From the NCBI GenBank assembly GCA_937957685.1, contig CALGAO010000095.1:1-34992 (forward strand): a DNA stretch of 34,992 nucleotides, written 5' to 3'. Under the pieces are notes generated by a model. It was not told where the DNA came from, searched no databases, and saw nothing but the letters and a program-made list of their open reading frames with translations. How positions within the stretch are numbered: the first letter of the stretch is position 1; the number at the start of each line of letters is the position of its first letter. Source of the DNA: an uncultured Paenibacillaceae bacterium. Its GTDB lineage: Bacteria > Bacillota > Bacilli > Paenibacillales > DA-C8. This document shows, in pieces, positions 1-8,783 of the stretch. A program made the translations under genes and the position numbers.

Positions 1-23
1 CACCGCGCTGACCACCAGACCAA

Positions 24-76
24 CAAAAAGAGGCCATCCATCGGTCAGTCTCATCTGACTTTCCGGACAGCCTCTG
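24..76 (-). terminator. Rho-independent terminator downstream of spoIIQ
   Basis: Read on the minus strand, just past the spoIIQ stop codon. Outer arms AGAGGC and GCCTCT and an inner GTCAG/CTGAC pair form a long hairpin, followed immediately by a run of five T residues. It ends the spoIIQ transcript before the window edge. Confidence 0.75.
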
Positions 77-90
77 TGCGTTCCAAACCG

Positions 91-849
91 TCAATCAATC
101 TCCGGCAGGTAGGTGTACGGATTGACCGGTTCGCCATCCTGATGCACTTCGAAGTGCAGATGGACGCCCAGGTCCTTCTCGTATTCGTTCTGACCAGCCT
201 TCGCGATCACATCGCCCTGCTGCACTTCCTGGCCTTCGCTCACCTGGACATCAGCGAGGCTGTAGTAGATGGTGGACAGCCCGTTCGTATGCTCGATCTC
301 GACGACGTTGCCGATGATCGGCGCGTTCTCTGCCCGGACGACCTTGCCGCTGAGCGCCGCGGTGACATCGAACGTCTGGTTGTCCTGACGCGCCAGCGCG
401 ATGCCTTCGCTTGTCACGAACGTATCCTCATACTGGATGACCGCCATCGTCTTCTCTTCGTTCGACAGGCTCTCCTCATAGTAAGGCATGACGACCTCGA
501 TATCCGTCATGTCAGCCACCGGCCATGCGAAGTCTTCCGTCAGCGCCACAACCGGCAGATCGTTGTCCGCTTCGTTCGTCTCCTCGGCCTGATCGACATC
601 GAGTCCCAGATTCTCGTCGGTCAGCGTCTCTTTCTGCGAACTCTGGTATACGATCATGATGCCCAGGATGATAGCCGCTGCTGCCAGGTATGCTGCCGGG
701 AATAACCACTTTCTCGAAGCGAGTCTCTTCCAGGCTGACACCTGCGGCTTGCTCAGGCCTGTCTGTTCACCGTTAGCCTTCTGATTCGGTGCAGCAGTTA
801 CGGGTTTGGATGTGTTTTTTTCGATTTGATCTTTCTTTTGGTCACTCAT
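91..849 (-). CDS. spoIIQ: Stage II sporulation protein Q-like M23 (LytM-domain) membrane protein
   Basis: A 252-residue protein with a charged cytoplasmic N-terminus, one membrane segment at about residues 48-68, and a C-terminal LytM/M23 domain at about residues 130-248. In B. subtilis SpoIIQ sits in the forespore membrane, faces the intermembrane space and pairs with SpoIIIAH to hold the engulfment channel. The second metal motif HLH is kept (H230, H232). The first motif, normally His-x-Gly-Ile-Asp, reads S-E-G-I-A at residues 147-151, so a zinc ligand is lost and peptidase activity is unlikely. I recall B. subtilis SpoIIQ also having Ser at that place. The start was chosen because a GAGG site lies 8 nt upstream; an ATG at 870 has no such site. 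Its position directly after spoIID matches the Bacillus order. A plain M23 endopeptidase is the alternative. Confidence 0.85.
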   Translation of the reverse strand: MSDQKKDQIEKNTSKPVTAAPNQKANGEQTGLSKPQVSAWKRLASRKWLFPAAYLAAAAIILGIMIVYQSSQKETLTDENLGLDVDQAEETNEADNDLPVVALTEDFAWPVADMTDIEVVMPYYEESLSNEEKTMAVIQYEDTFVTSEGIALARQDNQTFDVTAALSGKVVRAENAPIIGNVVEIEHTNGLSTIYYSLADVQVSEGQEVQQGDVIAKAGQNEYEKDLGVHLHFEVHQDGEPVNPYTYLPEID

Positions 850-867
850 TTCCATCACCTCATCTAC

Positions 868-896
868 CATTCTTGCCGCTAGAATGGAATTTAAAC
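868..896 (-). promoter_or_regulatory. Candidate sigma-F promoter of spoIIQ
   Basis: On the minus strand GTTTA (896-892) is followed after 14 nt by GGCAAGAATG (877-868). These fit the known sigma-F consensus of roughly GYWTA, about 15 nt, then GGnnAnAATR. B. subtilis spoIIQ is transcribed by sigma-F in the forespore. The predicted start falls right at the ribosome binding site, giving a very short leader, and the spacer is about 1 nt short. Confidence 0.4.
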
Positions 897-926
897 GTGA
901 GGTGAGAGAATTTTTTCCATTTCCTC

Positions 927-2003
927 TCAGGTTGCCGGTCTTTCAGGGTTGCGCAACGCCAGAGATTGCCAACCTCTGATCTCGTTCATAGGAACCACAC
1001 GCACACCTTGATAGTAATAGGTCAGGATCTCTTCCGCCCGGCTCCCCTGCTTCGCCATCCCGTTGGCGCCATATTGGCTCATGCCGACTCCATGACCGTA
1101 TCCGAAGGCGATGAATTCGACCACATCCCCCGTCACACGCCAGGTGAACTCTGCAGAAGGCAAACCGAGTTTCTCCCTGATTTCGCGCCCGCTGAACGTG
1201 GTGCCGCCTATGACCATCGTCTTGATCCGATTGCCGCTCGTCCTCTCCGTCACAGCCATGCCCAGTTTGCTTCCCGTGGATGCGGGCATCGCCTGCAGCC
1301 CCAGCCTGGTCATCACCTCATCCAGCGACATGCGGATGACGTTCTTGTACCTGGGTGAGAGCTCCTTGTCCCAGGGACTCGGCACGCTTCGCAGATAGGG
1401 AATGGCGACCGACCAGTATTCCTCGGAATTCTCCGTAAACCCGTTGCTGGTGGAGAAATAGGTGGCGTCGATCGGCTCTCCCTCATAGGTGATGATCAGC
1501 CCTCTCGTCTCTGCCACAGCGCGGTTGATCCTGCCGATGTTGGCCTCATAATCCTCCCGGCCCCATCGTTCCATGAGCTGCTCCTCCGTCGCATAGGCCT
1601 GGTCCGCCACCGTATCGGTCACCCAGGCCTCCGGCGCGGGCGCCTGGACGGCATCCCGCATCAGGATCTTGCGCACGATATACGTGCGTGCGGCGATCGC
1701 CTGCGCCTTCAGCGCCTCCAGTTCGAAGTCCGGCGGCATCTCGGCCGCGACCACTCCCCGCACATAATGCTCAAGCGGCACCTGGATGACGCGATCCTGC
1801 CCGGTGAGGTATACGGGGATGAGCAGCGCTGGTTCATCGGGCGATGCTGCCTCCTCGAGTTCCACGTTCGGGGCAGGCGCAACGGGTCTGGCCAGCTCCT
1901 CTCCCTCTCTCTTGACCAGGATCATCGGGATGACGATGGCCGCAAACAGCAGGTTCGCCGCCCACAGCAAGATGATCGCCTTGTCGGTACTGGCGCGCGC
2001 CAT
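927..2003 (-). CDS. spoIID: Stage II sporulation protein D (SpoIID/LytB-type lytic transglycosylase)
   Basis: A 358-residue membrane-anchored protein. A hydrophobic segment at about residues 8-28 is followed by a linker and a SpoIID domain. Recognisable blocks are the early A-A-R-T-Y motif, the A-E-T-R-G-L-I stretch followed by a D-A-T-Y-F-S segment, and the C-terminal G-Y-G-H-G-V-G-M-S-Q-Y-G block. In B. subtilis SpoIID is made in the mother cell under sigma-E, cleaves denuded glycan strands and drives engulfment with SpoIIP and SpoIIM. The start ATG has a strong AAGGAGG site 6 nt upstream. It lies between murA, from which it is separated by a terminator, and spoIIQ, exactly as in B. subtilis. 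I could not find a convincing sigma-E promoter in the 347-nt gap upstream. Confidence 0.93.
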   Translation of the reverse strand: MARASTDKAIILLWAANLLFAAIVIPMILVKREGEELARPVAPAPNVELEEAASPDEPALLIPVYLTGQDRVIQVPLEHYVRGVVAAEMPPDFELEALKAQAIAARTYIVRKILMRDAVQAPAPEAWVTDTVADQAYATEEQLMERWGREDYEANIGRINRAVAETRGLIITYEGEPIDATYFSTSNGFTENSEEYWSVAIPYLRSVPSPWDKELSPRYKNVIRMSLDEVMTRLGLQAMPASTGSKLGMAVTERTSGNRIKTMVIGGTTFSGREIREKLGLPSAEFTWRVTGDVVEFIAFGYGHGVGMSQYGANGMAKQGSRAEEILTYYYQGVRVVPMNEIRGWQSLALRNPERPAT

Positions 2004-2350
2004 AGGCTTCCTCCTTCTTCGTCTATCGTTGGTTCGTCACAATCTATTACTATGACTATGATAGAGGAGGAGCTTGATAGAACCGATCCGATGAAGATAT
2101 GTCCGTCGTTGGCGTGAACGTGAACAAAGGCGCCCTCCCGATCACGCCCCATCGGTACGTGATCGGGAAGGCGCCACATGGGATGGCGTCAGTTGGATGT
2201 GCCAGACCTGGCCGGAAATGGCGACAGAAGCAAGCTGTGTTCATTCCCCACTCCCGGCTCGTATGCTTGCCGAATGATGTCGAACTTTCGGGCTTCATCG
2301 ATCTCACCAGCAGCTGCTGGAGTATGCCCCTCGCTGGTAATCGAAGTCGA
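2004..2350. other. Intergenic region between murA and spoIID
   Basis: No credible gene lies in this 347-nt gap. It holds the murA terminator (2129-2175) and a 14-bp perfect palindrome, CCAGCAGCTGCTGG, at 2307-2320. The spoIID promoter should lie between the terminator and 2004, but no convincing -35/-10 pair was recognised there. Confidence 0.6.
2120..2175 (-). terminator. Terminator downstream of murA
   Basis: Arms 2129-2146 and 2158-2175 form an 18-bp stem with one T-G wobble around an 11-nt loop. On the minus strand the hairpin is followed by TTTGTT. It lies 175 nt past the murA stop and separates murA from spoIID. Confidence 0.75.
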
Positions 2351-3694
2351 TCAGGCCAGCGTAGGCTGGATGCTGCCGAAGCCGATGGCCGCTGCGGCTC
2401 CGCTCTCTTCCTGCTCCTGTTCGGCGGGACGTTCATCGTACACCCTGCGGATATCCGCCCCGAGCGCGCGAAGATTCTCCGCGATGTTCACATAGCCGCG
2501 GTCGATGTGCTGCACACCGGTAATCTCGGTCTCACCTTCCGCCGCCAGCGCAGCCAGGATGAGCGCTGCGCCGGCGCGCAGATCGGTTGCGCACACCTTG
2601 GCGCCGGTCAGCCTGGCCCCGCCTGTCACGATCGCCGTTCGCCCTTCCACCTTGATGTCGGCGTTCATATTTTTCAGCTCTCCCACATGCATGAAACGGT
2701 TCTCAAACACCGTCTCCGTGACGATGCTTGTGCCTTCGGACACCATGAGCAGCGCCATCATCGGCGCCTGCATGTCGGTCGGGAATCCCGGGTACGGGAG
2801 GGTCTTGACATCCACGGCGCGCAACTTCCTCCCCGAGGCGGATACGAACACGCCGTTCTCATCCTCGCGCACCTCCACGCCCATCTCCTGAAGCTTGGAG
2901 ATGACCGGCTTCAGATGATCCGCGATCGCGCCTTCCACATAGACTTCCCCGCCAGTGATCGCAGCTGCGATCATGTAGGTGCCCGCCTCGATCCGGTCCG
3001 GAATCACGGTGTGGGATACGCCGCGCAACTTCTCCACGCCCTCGATGCGGATCAGGCCCGTGCCGGCGCCGCGAACCTTGGCCCCCATCGCATTCAGATA
3101 GTTCGCCAGATCGACGATCTCCGGCTCCTTGGCCGCATTCTCGATCACCGTCGTTCCTTCGGCCAGGGTGGCCGCCATCATGATATTCTCCGTTGCGCCT
3201 ACGCTGGCGACGTCCAGATAGATCTTGGCGCCCTTCAGCCGATGCTCCACATGGGCCTCGATATATCCCTGTCCCAGGTTGATCGTGGCTCCCATCGCCT
3301 CGAAGCCCTTCAGATGCTGGTCGATCGGCCTCGTCCCGATCGCGCAGCCTCCTGGCAGAGCGACCCTCGCTTCGCCGCAGCGGGCGAGCAGCGGTCCCAT
3401 GACCAGGAAGGACGCCCTCATCTGGCGCACCAGATCATAAGGCGCCTCGCAATTGGATATGTATGTGGCGTCAATCACAGCTCGCTCTTCATCACATACG
3501 ATGTCCACTCCGATGGATTTCAGAACCTTGCTGATCGTGGCCACATCATCCAGGAGCGGCACATCATGAATAACACTCTTGCCTTCTGAAGCAAGTATGG
3601 AAGCTGCGATGATCGGCAGTACCGAGTTCTTGGCACCATGTACCTTGACTGTTCCGGATAAGCGCTGGCCACCGCGGACGATAAATCTGCTCAT
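2351..3694 (-). CDS. murA: UDP-N-acetylglucosamine 1-carboxyvinyltransferase
   Basis: A 447-residue cytoplasmic enzyme that transfers enolpyruvate from PEP to UDP-GlcNAc, the first committed step of peptidoglycan synthesis. It carries the N-terminal G-A-K-N-S-V block (Lys22, Asn23) and the active-site loop G-G-C-A-I-G-T-R-P with Cys117, the residue attacked by fosfomycin in this family. The last 25 or so residues, beyond R-R-V-Y-D-E, are a Glu/Ala-rich tail that most MurA proteins lack. The start is set by a GGAGG site 9 nt upstream; an upstream in-frame ATG at 3805 lacks one. The neighbours ywzB and spoIID match the B. subtilis murAA locus. No clear promoter was seen in the 179-nt gap upstream. 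Confidence 0.96.
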   Translation of the reverse strand: MSRFIVRGGQRLSGTVKVHGAKNSVLPIIAASILASEGKSVIHDVPLLDDVATISKVLKSIGVDIVCDEERAVIDATYISNCEAPYDLVRQMRASFLVMGPLLARCGEARVALPGGCAIGTRPIDQHLKGFEAMGATINLGQGYIEAHVEHRLKGAKIYLDVASVGATENIMMAATLAEGTTVIENAAKEPEIVDLANYLNAMGAKVRGAGTGLIRIEGVEKLRGVSHTVIPDRIEAGTYMIAAAITGGEVYVEGAIADHLKPVISKLQEMGVEVREDENGVFVSASGRKLRAVDVKTLPYPGFPTDMQAPMMALLMVSEGTSIVTETVFENRFMHVGELKNMNADIKVEGRTAIVTGGARLTGAKVCATDLRAGAALILAALAAEGETEITGVQHIDRGYVNIAENLRALGADIRRVYDERPAEQEQEESGAAAAIGFGSIQPTLA

Positions 3695-3873
3695 CAAGGA
3701 TTCCCTCCGCGTCTTGTTTTCTCGGATTAATTGCTGGAAACCATACTGGATAATCAATATGACAGGCAGTAAGGCCATTTCAGGCTCTTCGCATACCATT
3801 CGCAAGCCTGATCTGTTTTATGACGGTTGTACTATCCATTGTTTACTACTGCAACGCATGTTATGCGACATAT

Positions 3874-4116
3874 TCAGGTGATCCATGACATGAATGACGC
3901 GAAATAGGCGTAATCGAGCAGGAACCTGGCCACATTGTAGCCGATCACGACAGCGACGAGGAGCTGCAGCACCCTGGCCTTGAGGCTCTTCGGCTCCCTG
4001 ACGAACATGTCGAAGCGAAAAGCCTGCAAGGCCCACCAAGCCAGGAGGATCCCGGCCAATATGACGATCAGATAGGCAATGGCCTGCGCCGCAGTTTCAA
4101 CCGCAATGCCGGACAC
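3874..4116 (-). CDS. ywzB: DUF1146 family small membrane protein (YwzB-like)
   Basis: An 80-residue protein with two predicted membrane helices, at about residues 9-30 and 45-70. The connecting loop R-F-D-M-F-V-R-E-P-K is typical of the DUF1146/YwzB family. The function is unknown. I chose the GTG at 4116 because a GAGG site sits 6 nt upstream; the ATG at 4149 has no ribosome binding site and would add 11 residues. In B. subtilis ywzB lies between atpC and ywmB-murAA. Here it directly follows the surface protease gene (66-nt gap) and precedes murA with no ywmB between them. Confidence 0.85.
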   Translation of the reverse strand: MSGIAVETAAQAIAYLIVILAGILLAWWALQAFRFDMFVREPKSLKARVLQLLVAVVIGYNVARFLLDYAYFASFMSWIT

Positions 4117-4182
4117 GGTACACCTCACCACTCTTCCCTGCGGAGTCATATCATCTCACGTCTGATATAACCAAATCGTTAT

Positions 4183-6978
4183 CTATTGTAGTGCTTTGTA
4201 CAGCAGGTTGGCAAATTCCGCGCGCGTAGCCGTTTCATTCGGTCGGAAGGTGCCATCCGGATACCCGGTCAGGATGCCGTTCTTCTTGAGCGCGGCCAGC
4301 ATGCCCGCTGCCCAGTAATCCGCGGCGATGTCCTTGAACCCCGGATTCTCCGCCAGCGGCGTGAGCTTCATCGCGTTGCCCAGCATCTGCGCCATCTCGA
4401 CTCTCGTCACTTGATTGTCAGGACGGAAGGTGCCGTCCGGGTAGCCCTGCACGATTCCTGCCGCGGTGGCGCGAAGGATCGATTGGTACGCCCAGTGGCG
4501 AATCGGCACATCCTTGTACGATACGCTGCGCTGCTGCTCAAGTCCGAATGCCCGCACGATCATCGTCACGGCCTCGGCCCTGAGGAGCGGCGCGTCCGGA
4601 CGGAAGGTATAGTCGCCGTATCCCTCAACGACGCCACGCTCGACCAGGTTGATGATGGCGTCTCTGGCCCAATGACCCTTGATATCGATGAAGCCTCCGG
4701 CCAGTTCCCTGATATGCACCGTGAAGCCATACATCTGATCCTGGAACGCGGAGTTCGCCGTCAGTCTGACATAGTACATGCCCTTGCTCAGCGCCATGCG
4801 CACGTTGAGCTGTTCGGAGCCCAGCTTGGAAGTATGCACGGCCAGCATCTTCTGTACCGAATCATAGACGGTGATCGTCATCGTCCTGTCTTTCGGGATA
4901 CGGCTCAGATCAAATTCGGCGACGGCTTCGGCATCCATCCTGAACGAGAACCAGTCCTGATCGCTGGAGGTGGAGATGACGCCGTTGTAGGCGGTACCCG
5001 GAACCATCATGGTCGCATTGTACGCTCTGTCATTCGGCTCGTTCGGGTCTAGATATTTCGGCGAATATTCGATCGTAACCGTGTATTCTCCCGTAATCGG
5101 ATAAGTGGTGTCCGAGATGACGTTCTTGATCAACAGATAGTATGTGCCCGGAGTGACGTCGATCGCATCCGAATACTCCATCTTCCCTTCGGAACCGGCA
5201 TCCACCTCGATCGGCATACCGCCCTGGCGCTGGATCATGATATACGGGTCGATGCGCATGGTGTCCACCGTTACCTTGACGCGCAGGGTACCATGCTGCG
5301 TGATCGGAATCTGGAACCAGTCGAAGTCGTCCTGTTGATGGAATGTCCCGGTCAGCACCTGGCTGCGCGCCTGGAGTCGGTAGGCCTTGTACTGCCGGTC
5401 ATTGTCCTCGTACTCATCGCTGTAGATCGTGAAGGATGCCGACAAGGCGTACTGCACGCTGGCATTGGAATTCGAGCTTCCCGGCACCAGCCGGAAATAG
5501 GCGCGAGCTGTGGTCACGTTCACCGTCATGCTCTTGCCGAGCATGTTCGGATAGGAATTCAGCAGATTGCCGTTCGTATCATAATGCTCAAGCGTCACCT
5601 GCATGTCTGCGGCGGTCCCCATGGAGGTCAGTTCCAGGGTCAGCTTGCCCCTGTACGGCGCCTGTACGTAGAACCAGTCCGTATCTCCGCGCGACAGCTC
5701 GCCGTAGACGATGTGATCGATCGGCAGCTGTGCGGCGGCGACGCGACTGTTATTCGGTTCATACATGTCGGCCATATACGGGAGGGTGACCGCGCGGTCT
5801 GCCCTGAGCAGCCCGTAACCGGTCCGCTCATCCCACTTCCGCACGCTGAGATCCTCGGCCGTTTGGCGGAGATGGTTGCGCACTTGCGCCGGCTTCCAGT
5901 CCGGATGCTGCGCGAGCACCATCGCCGCCACCGCCGCAACCTGCGGGGCGGCCATGGAGGTCCCGTAGTTGGCCACATATTTACCGTCAAGCGCTGTCGT
6001 ATAGACTTCCCAAGGCGCCACCAGATCGAGTTCCGGTCCGTAGTTGGACTCCTGGACGATCGAACCGCCTGAGCCAATGCCGCCTACTGCCAGGACGGTC
6101 TTGTAAGCTGCGGGATATTTGATGTCGTTGCCTTCGTTGCCCGCCGCGGCGACCAGCAGCACGTCATGCTGCTCCGCATAGTTGACGACATCCTGCAGAT
6201 AAGGCGAGTACCGGTGCAAGCCAAGCGACATCACCACGACCTTGGCGCCATTGTCAACGGCATATCGGATCGCCTCACCCAGCGTTTTCTCATTGCCGGA
6301 GCCGGACTTGTCCAGCGCCTTGAGCGGCATGATCCGGGCATTCCAGAGGATGCCCGCGGTTCCTTGCCTGTTGTTGCCGACAGCGGCGATGATGCCGGCG
6401 ACGTTCGTGCCGTGGCCGTTATCGTCCTGGGGCGTTTTGTTCTTGTCGAGGAAATTGTAACCAGCGGCGAGGTTGGCCTGAAGATCGGGGTGATTCAGAT
6501 CCACCCCCGTATCGACGACCGCGATCGTAATCGATGTATTCGCCGTGACATGATCCCAGGCCGCGTTGACATGGATCATGTCGAGATAACGCTGTTGGGA
6601 GCGGCTCGTATCATTGGCCACGGCTGTTGTCTTCACTTTATGATTAGGTTGAATGTAGCGGACCAGAGGGGAACTCTGCCAACGCCTGAACCATTCTTCC
6701 GGTTCGATCCCTTCGCGCGGCTTCGCCACCGTGACGTTCAGGAAATCCTGTTCGTCGAGGATGACGCTCTGTTCGACAAACTCCGGATCGATCTCCCCTT
6801 CCCACCGGATGATCCAGCTGTCTACCGCTTCCTCTGCGGGCTTGTATCCGATCGATTCGTTCGTTGCGGCATCCGGCGTCGGTTCGTCAGCTATGATCGG
6901 CTGAAAAGGGATCGCCGAGAGGATCAGGGCCACTACGATCACCAATGCAATTGTCGTTTTCCACGAATCTCTCATCAT
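4183..6978 (-). CDS. Secreted S8 subtilisin-like protease with PPC and three SLH domains
   Basis: A 931-residue exported serine protease. A signal peptide spans about residues 1-30. A propeptide-like region to about 130 is followed by the S8 catalytic domain with Asp156 (V-V-D-T-G-V), His189 (N-G-H-G-T), oxyanion Asn281 (A-A-G-N-E-G) and Ser341 (G-T-S-M-A-A-P). Three beta-rich pre-peptidase C-terminal (PPC)-like repeats follow at about 403-515, 520-637 and 642-757, each opening with a D-x-Y/N-E-x-N-D/N-type segment. Three S-layer homology domains at about 762-815, 818-873 and 878-931 end the protein, each with the G-Y-x-D-G-T-F-R-P or a closely related core. SLH domains bind pyruvylated secondary cell-wall polymer, so it is probably displayed on the surface. 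The start has AAGG 7 nt upstream. Substrate is unknown. It is not part of the B. subtilis arrangement at this locus and may share a transcript with ywzB. Confidence 0.93.
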   Translation of the reverse strand: MMRDSWKTTIALVIVVALILSAIPFQPIIADEPTPDAATNESIGYKPAEEAVDSWIIRWEGEIDPEFVEQSVILDEQDFLNVTVAKPREGIEPEEWFRRWQSSPLVRYIQPNHKVKTTAVANDTSRSQQRYLDMIHVNAAWDHVTANTSITIAVVDTGVDLNHPDLQANLAAGYNFLDKNKTPQDDNGHGTNVAGIIAAVGNNRQGTAGILWNARIMPLKALDKSGSGNEKTLGEAIRYAVDNGAKVVVMSLGLHRYSPYLQDVVNYAEQHDVLLVAAAGNEGNDIKYPAAYKTVLAVGGIGSGGSIVQESNYGPELDLVAPWEVYTTALDGKYVANYGTSMAAPQVAAVAAMVLAQHPDWKPAQVRNHLRQTAEDLSVRKWDERTGYGLLRADRAVTLPYMADMYEPNNSRVAAAQLPIDHIVYGELSRGDTDWFYVQAPYRGKLTLELTSMGTAADMQVTLEHYDTNGNLLNSYPNMLGKSMTVNVTTARAYFRLVPGSSNSNASVQYALSASFTIYSDEYEDNDRQYKAYRLQARSQVLTGTFHQQDDFDWFQIPITQHGTLRVKVTVDTMRIDPYIMIQRQGGMPIEVDAGSEGKMEYSDAIDVTPGTYYLLIKNVISDTTYPITGEYTVTIEYSPKYLDPNEPNDRAYNATMMVPGTAYNGVISTSSDQDWFSFRMDAEAVAEFDLSRIPKDRTMTITVYDSVQKMLAVHTSKLGSEQLNVRMALSKGMYYVRLTANSAFQDQMYGFTVHIRELAGGFIDIKGHWARDAIINLVERGVVEGYGDYTFRPDAPLLRAEAVTMIVRAFGLEQQRSVSYKDVPIRHWAYQSILRATAAGIVQGYPDGTFRPDNQVTRVEMAQMLGNAMKLTPLAENPGFKDIAADYWAAGMLAALKKNGILTGYPDGTFRPNETATRAEFANLLYKALQ

Positions 6979-7082
6979 TGTTCAACCTTTTTGTGTTGAT
7001 CTTGTATTGCCGAATCCCAACCATCAGACAGGCAGGCGATCCGCCGCCTTCCAAAATCTATCAGCAGTTGGACGTTATCTCT

Positions 7083-7091
7083 ATCATAGCA
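7083..7091 (-). promoter_or_regulatory. Possible extended -10 promoter element of the protease gene
   Basis: The minus strand reads TGCTATGAT, a TGn-extended -10 hexamer (TATGAT), about 100 nt ahead of the protease start. I see no good -35 hexamer, so this is a weak call. Confidence 0.3.
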
Positions 7092-7169
7092 GATTGTGCA
7101 TGATGAAACATTAGAAATAGATTGCCAGATTGCGGTTTATTTCATCACTAAAATTATATCATATTCCGC

Positions 7170-7222
7170 AAATAAAAAATGAAAAAAGGCTGTCCCCAGG
7201 GATGAAATCCCCGAGGACAACC
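7170..7222 (-). terminator. Strong terminator of the nuo operon
   Basis: Just past the nuoN stop, on the minus strand, GGTTGTCC and GGACAGCC pair and the stem continues inward through GGGGA/TCCC (hairpin 7188-7222). It is followed by six T residues and, after CA, a second run of six. A classic Rho-independent terminator. Confidence 0.9.
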
Positions 7223-7258
7223 TCTATGCTTCATACATTCAGCCTGGTCAACGTGCCA

Positions 7259-8779
7259 TCATCCGAACAGGTCGAAACCATACTGGAAGATGGAGTCGAT
7301 ATAACCGATGATCCATTGCGGAACGATGCCGATCACGACACCGAGTATCGCGCATATCCAGAGCACTGCGCTGAGCGGAATCCCCTTCGCCAGTTCCGAC
7401 GCCTGGAAGGATGAGCGCATGAACATCTGGCGGATGATGGAAAAATAATAGTAGTACGATACGACGCTGGTGATGATCATGACCGCTGCCAGCCAGTACA
7501 TCTGGGACTGAACCGTGCCGAACAGGATATAGAACTTGCCGAAGAAGCCGCCCGTCACCGGAATGCCGGCCAGAGACAGCACGATCAGGATGATCGCGAT
7601 CGCCCGTCCCGGAGCGCGGTAGTACAGACCGGCGAAGGCGCTCATCTCCTCGCTGCGCGTTTCACCGGTGACGATCAGGATGGCGGCGAACATGCCGATA
7701 TTCATCAGCACATAGGCGATCAGATAGTACACAAACTCGGAAAACATCGAGTAATGCATCGACGACTCCGCGAAGTACGGATCGTTCATGATCGGCACGA
7801 GCAGGTAGCCGGCATTGGCGACGCCCGAGTAGGCCATCAGACGCTTCACGTTCTTCTCCTTCAGCGCCATGAAGTTGCCGAGGATCATCGCGATCGCGGC
7901 AAGCAGCATCAGGATGAAGAAGAAGTCTTTATGTATCGTCTGTGTCCCCAATCCGTAGAAAGCGTTGTAGACCACGCGGAACAGGATCGCGAAGCCCGCC
8001 GCCTTGGAGATGGTCGCGAGGAACGCGGTCACCGGCGTAGCGGCGCCCTGATATACATCCGGCGCCCACGTATGGAATGGGGCCGCCGCCACTTTAAAGG
8101 CGAAACCGGCGATCATCAGGATATAGCTGACATAGATCAGCGGGTAGAACTGCGGATCGTTCAGCAGCTGGCGTATCGCCCCCAGCTGCGTGGTGCCCGT
8201 CATGCCGTACAGGAACGACATGCCGTACAGGATGAATGCCGAGGCGATGCTGCCCGTCACCAGATACTTGAATGCCCCTTCCGAAGATTCCGCCTGGCTC
8301 TTCCGGATGGCCACGAGGATATACGTGGTGATGCTGAGCAGCTCCAGACCAACGTACAGCGTGATCATCTCGGTCGAGGACGCCATGATCATCGCACCGA
8401 GCAGAGCGGGCAGAAGCAGATAATAGAACTCGCCGCGATGCGGAATCTCCCTCTCCTTCACCGTGCCGATGCTCATGAAGATGATGAGCGCGGCTCCGCC
8501 AAGCATGATCAGCTTGAGCACATTCGCGAAGTTATCGATCCGGTAGCTGCCGCCGAGCAGCGAGACCAGCTGCGCGCCGTCCCCGTTGATGAGCGGTATC
8601 GAGTACATGGCGACCCATCCTGCGGATACGATGATGCCAAGCAGACTCAGCCAGCCGATCAGATCGCGGTTCACCCGCTTCGGCAGGAACAGATCGAGCA
8701 CGCTGATGACGATAGCCGAGATGACCAATGTCAACTCCGGCGCCAGATAGATCAGGTCACTTGATTGAAGTCGTTCCAT
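7259..8779 (-). CDS. nuoN: NADH-quinone oxidoreductase subunit N
   Basis: A 506-residue, very hydrophobic antiporter-like subunit with about 14 membrane helices, the last gene of the operon. It carries the proton-antiporter/MrpD-type core shared with NuoL and NuoM. This includes a membrane-embedded Glu in the Y-V-G-L-E-L helix and the Lys in the A-F-K-V-A-A-A-P-F-H helix, followed by the T-W-A-P-D-V-Y-Q-G-A segment. It forms one of the proton channels of the membrane arm. The length is normal for the family. The ATG lies 4 nt after the nuoM stop region, with AGGGGG upstream, so it is translationally close to nuoM. Confidence 0.95.
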   Translation of the reverse strand: MERLQSSDLIYLAPELTLVISAIVISVLDLFLPKRVNRDLIGWLSLLGIIVSAGWVAMYSIPLINGDGAQLVSLLGGSYRIDNFANVLKLIMLGGAALIIFMSIGTVKEREIPHRGEFYYLLLPALLGAMIMASSTEMITLYVGLELLSITTYILVAIRKSQAESSEGAFKYLVTGSIASAFILYGMSFLYGMTGTTQLGAIRQLLNDPQFYPLIYVSYILMIAGFAFKVAAAPFHTWAPDVYQGAATPVTAFLATISKAAGFAILFRVVYNAFYGLGTQTIHKDFFFILMLLAAIAMILGNFMALKEKNVKRLMAYSGVANAGYLLVPIMNDPYFAESSMHYSMFSEFVYYLIAYVLMNIGMFAAILIVTGETRSEEMSAFAGLYYRAPGRAIAIILIVLSLAGIPVTGGFFGKFYILFGTVQSQMYWLAAVMIITSVVSYYYYFSIIRQMFMRSSFQASELAKGIPLSAVLWICAILGVVIGIVPQWIIGYIDSIFQYGFDLFG

Positions 8780-8783
8780 TGGT

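Noticed and set aside
2004..2128. Sigma-E promoter for spoIID
   Set aside because: An ATATCT-like -35 exists, but no -10 close to CATACAAT lies at proper spacing.
2099..3589. A 496-codon plus-strand frame opposite murA
   Set aside because: It runs through the murA terminator and antisense to murA, and its composition is that of a shadow frame.
4117..4149. ATG start for ywzB at 4149
   Set aside because: No ribosome binding site; the GTG at 4116 has GAGG at ideal spacing and gives the family's usual length.
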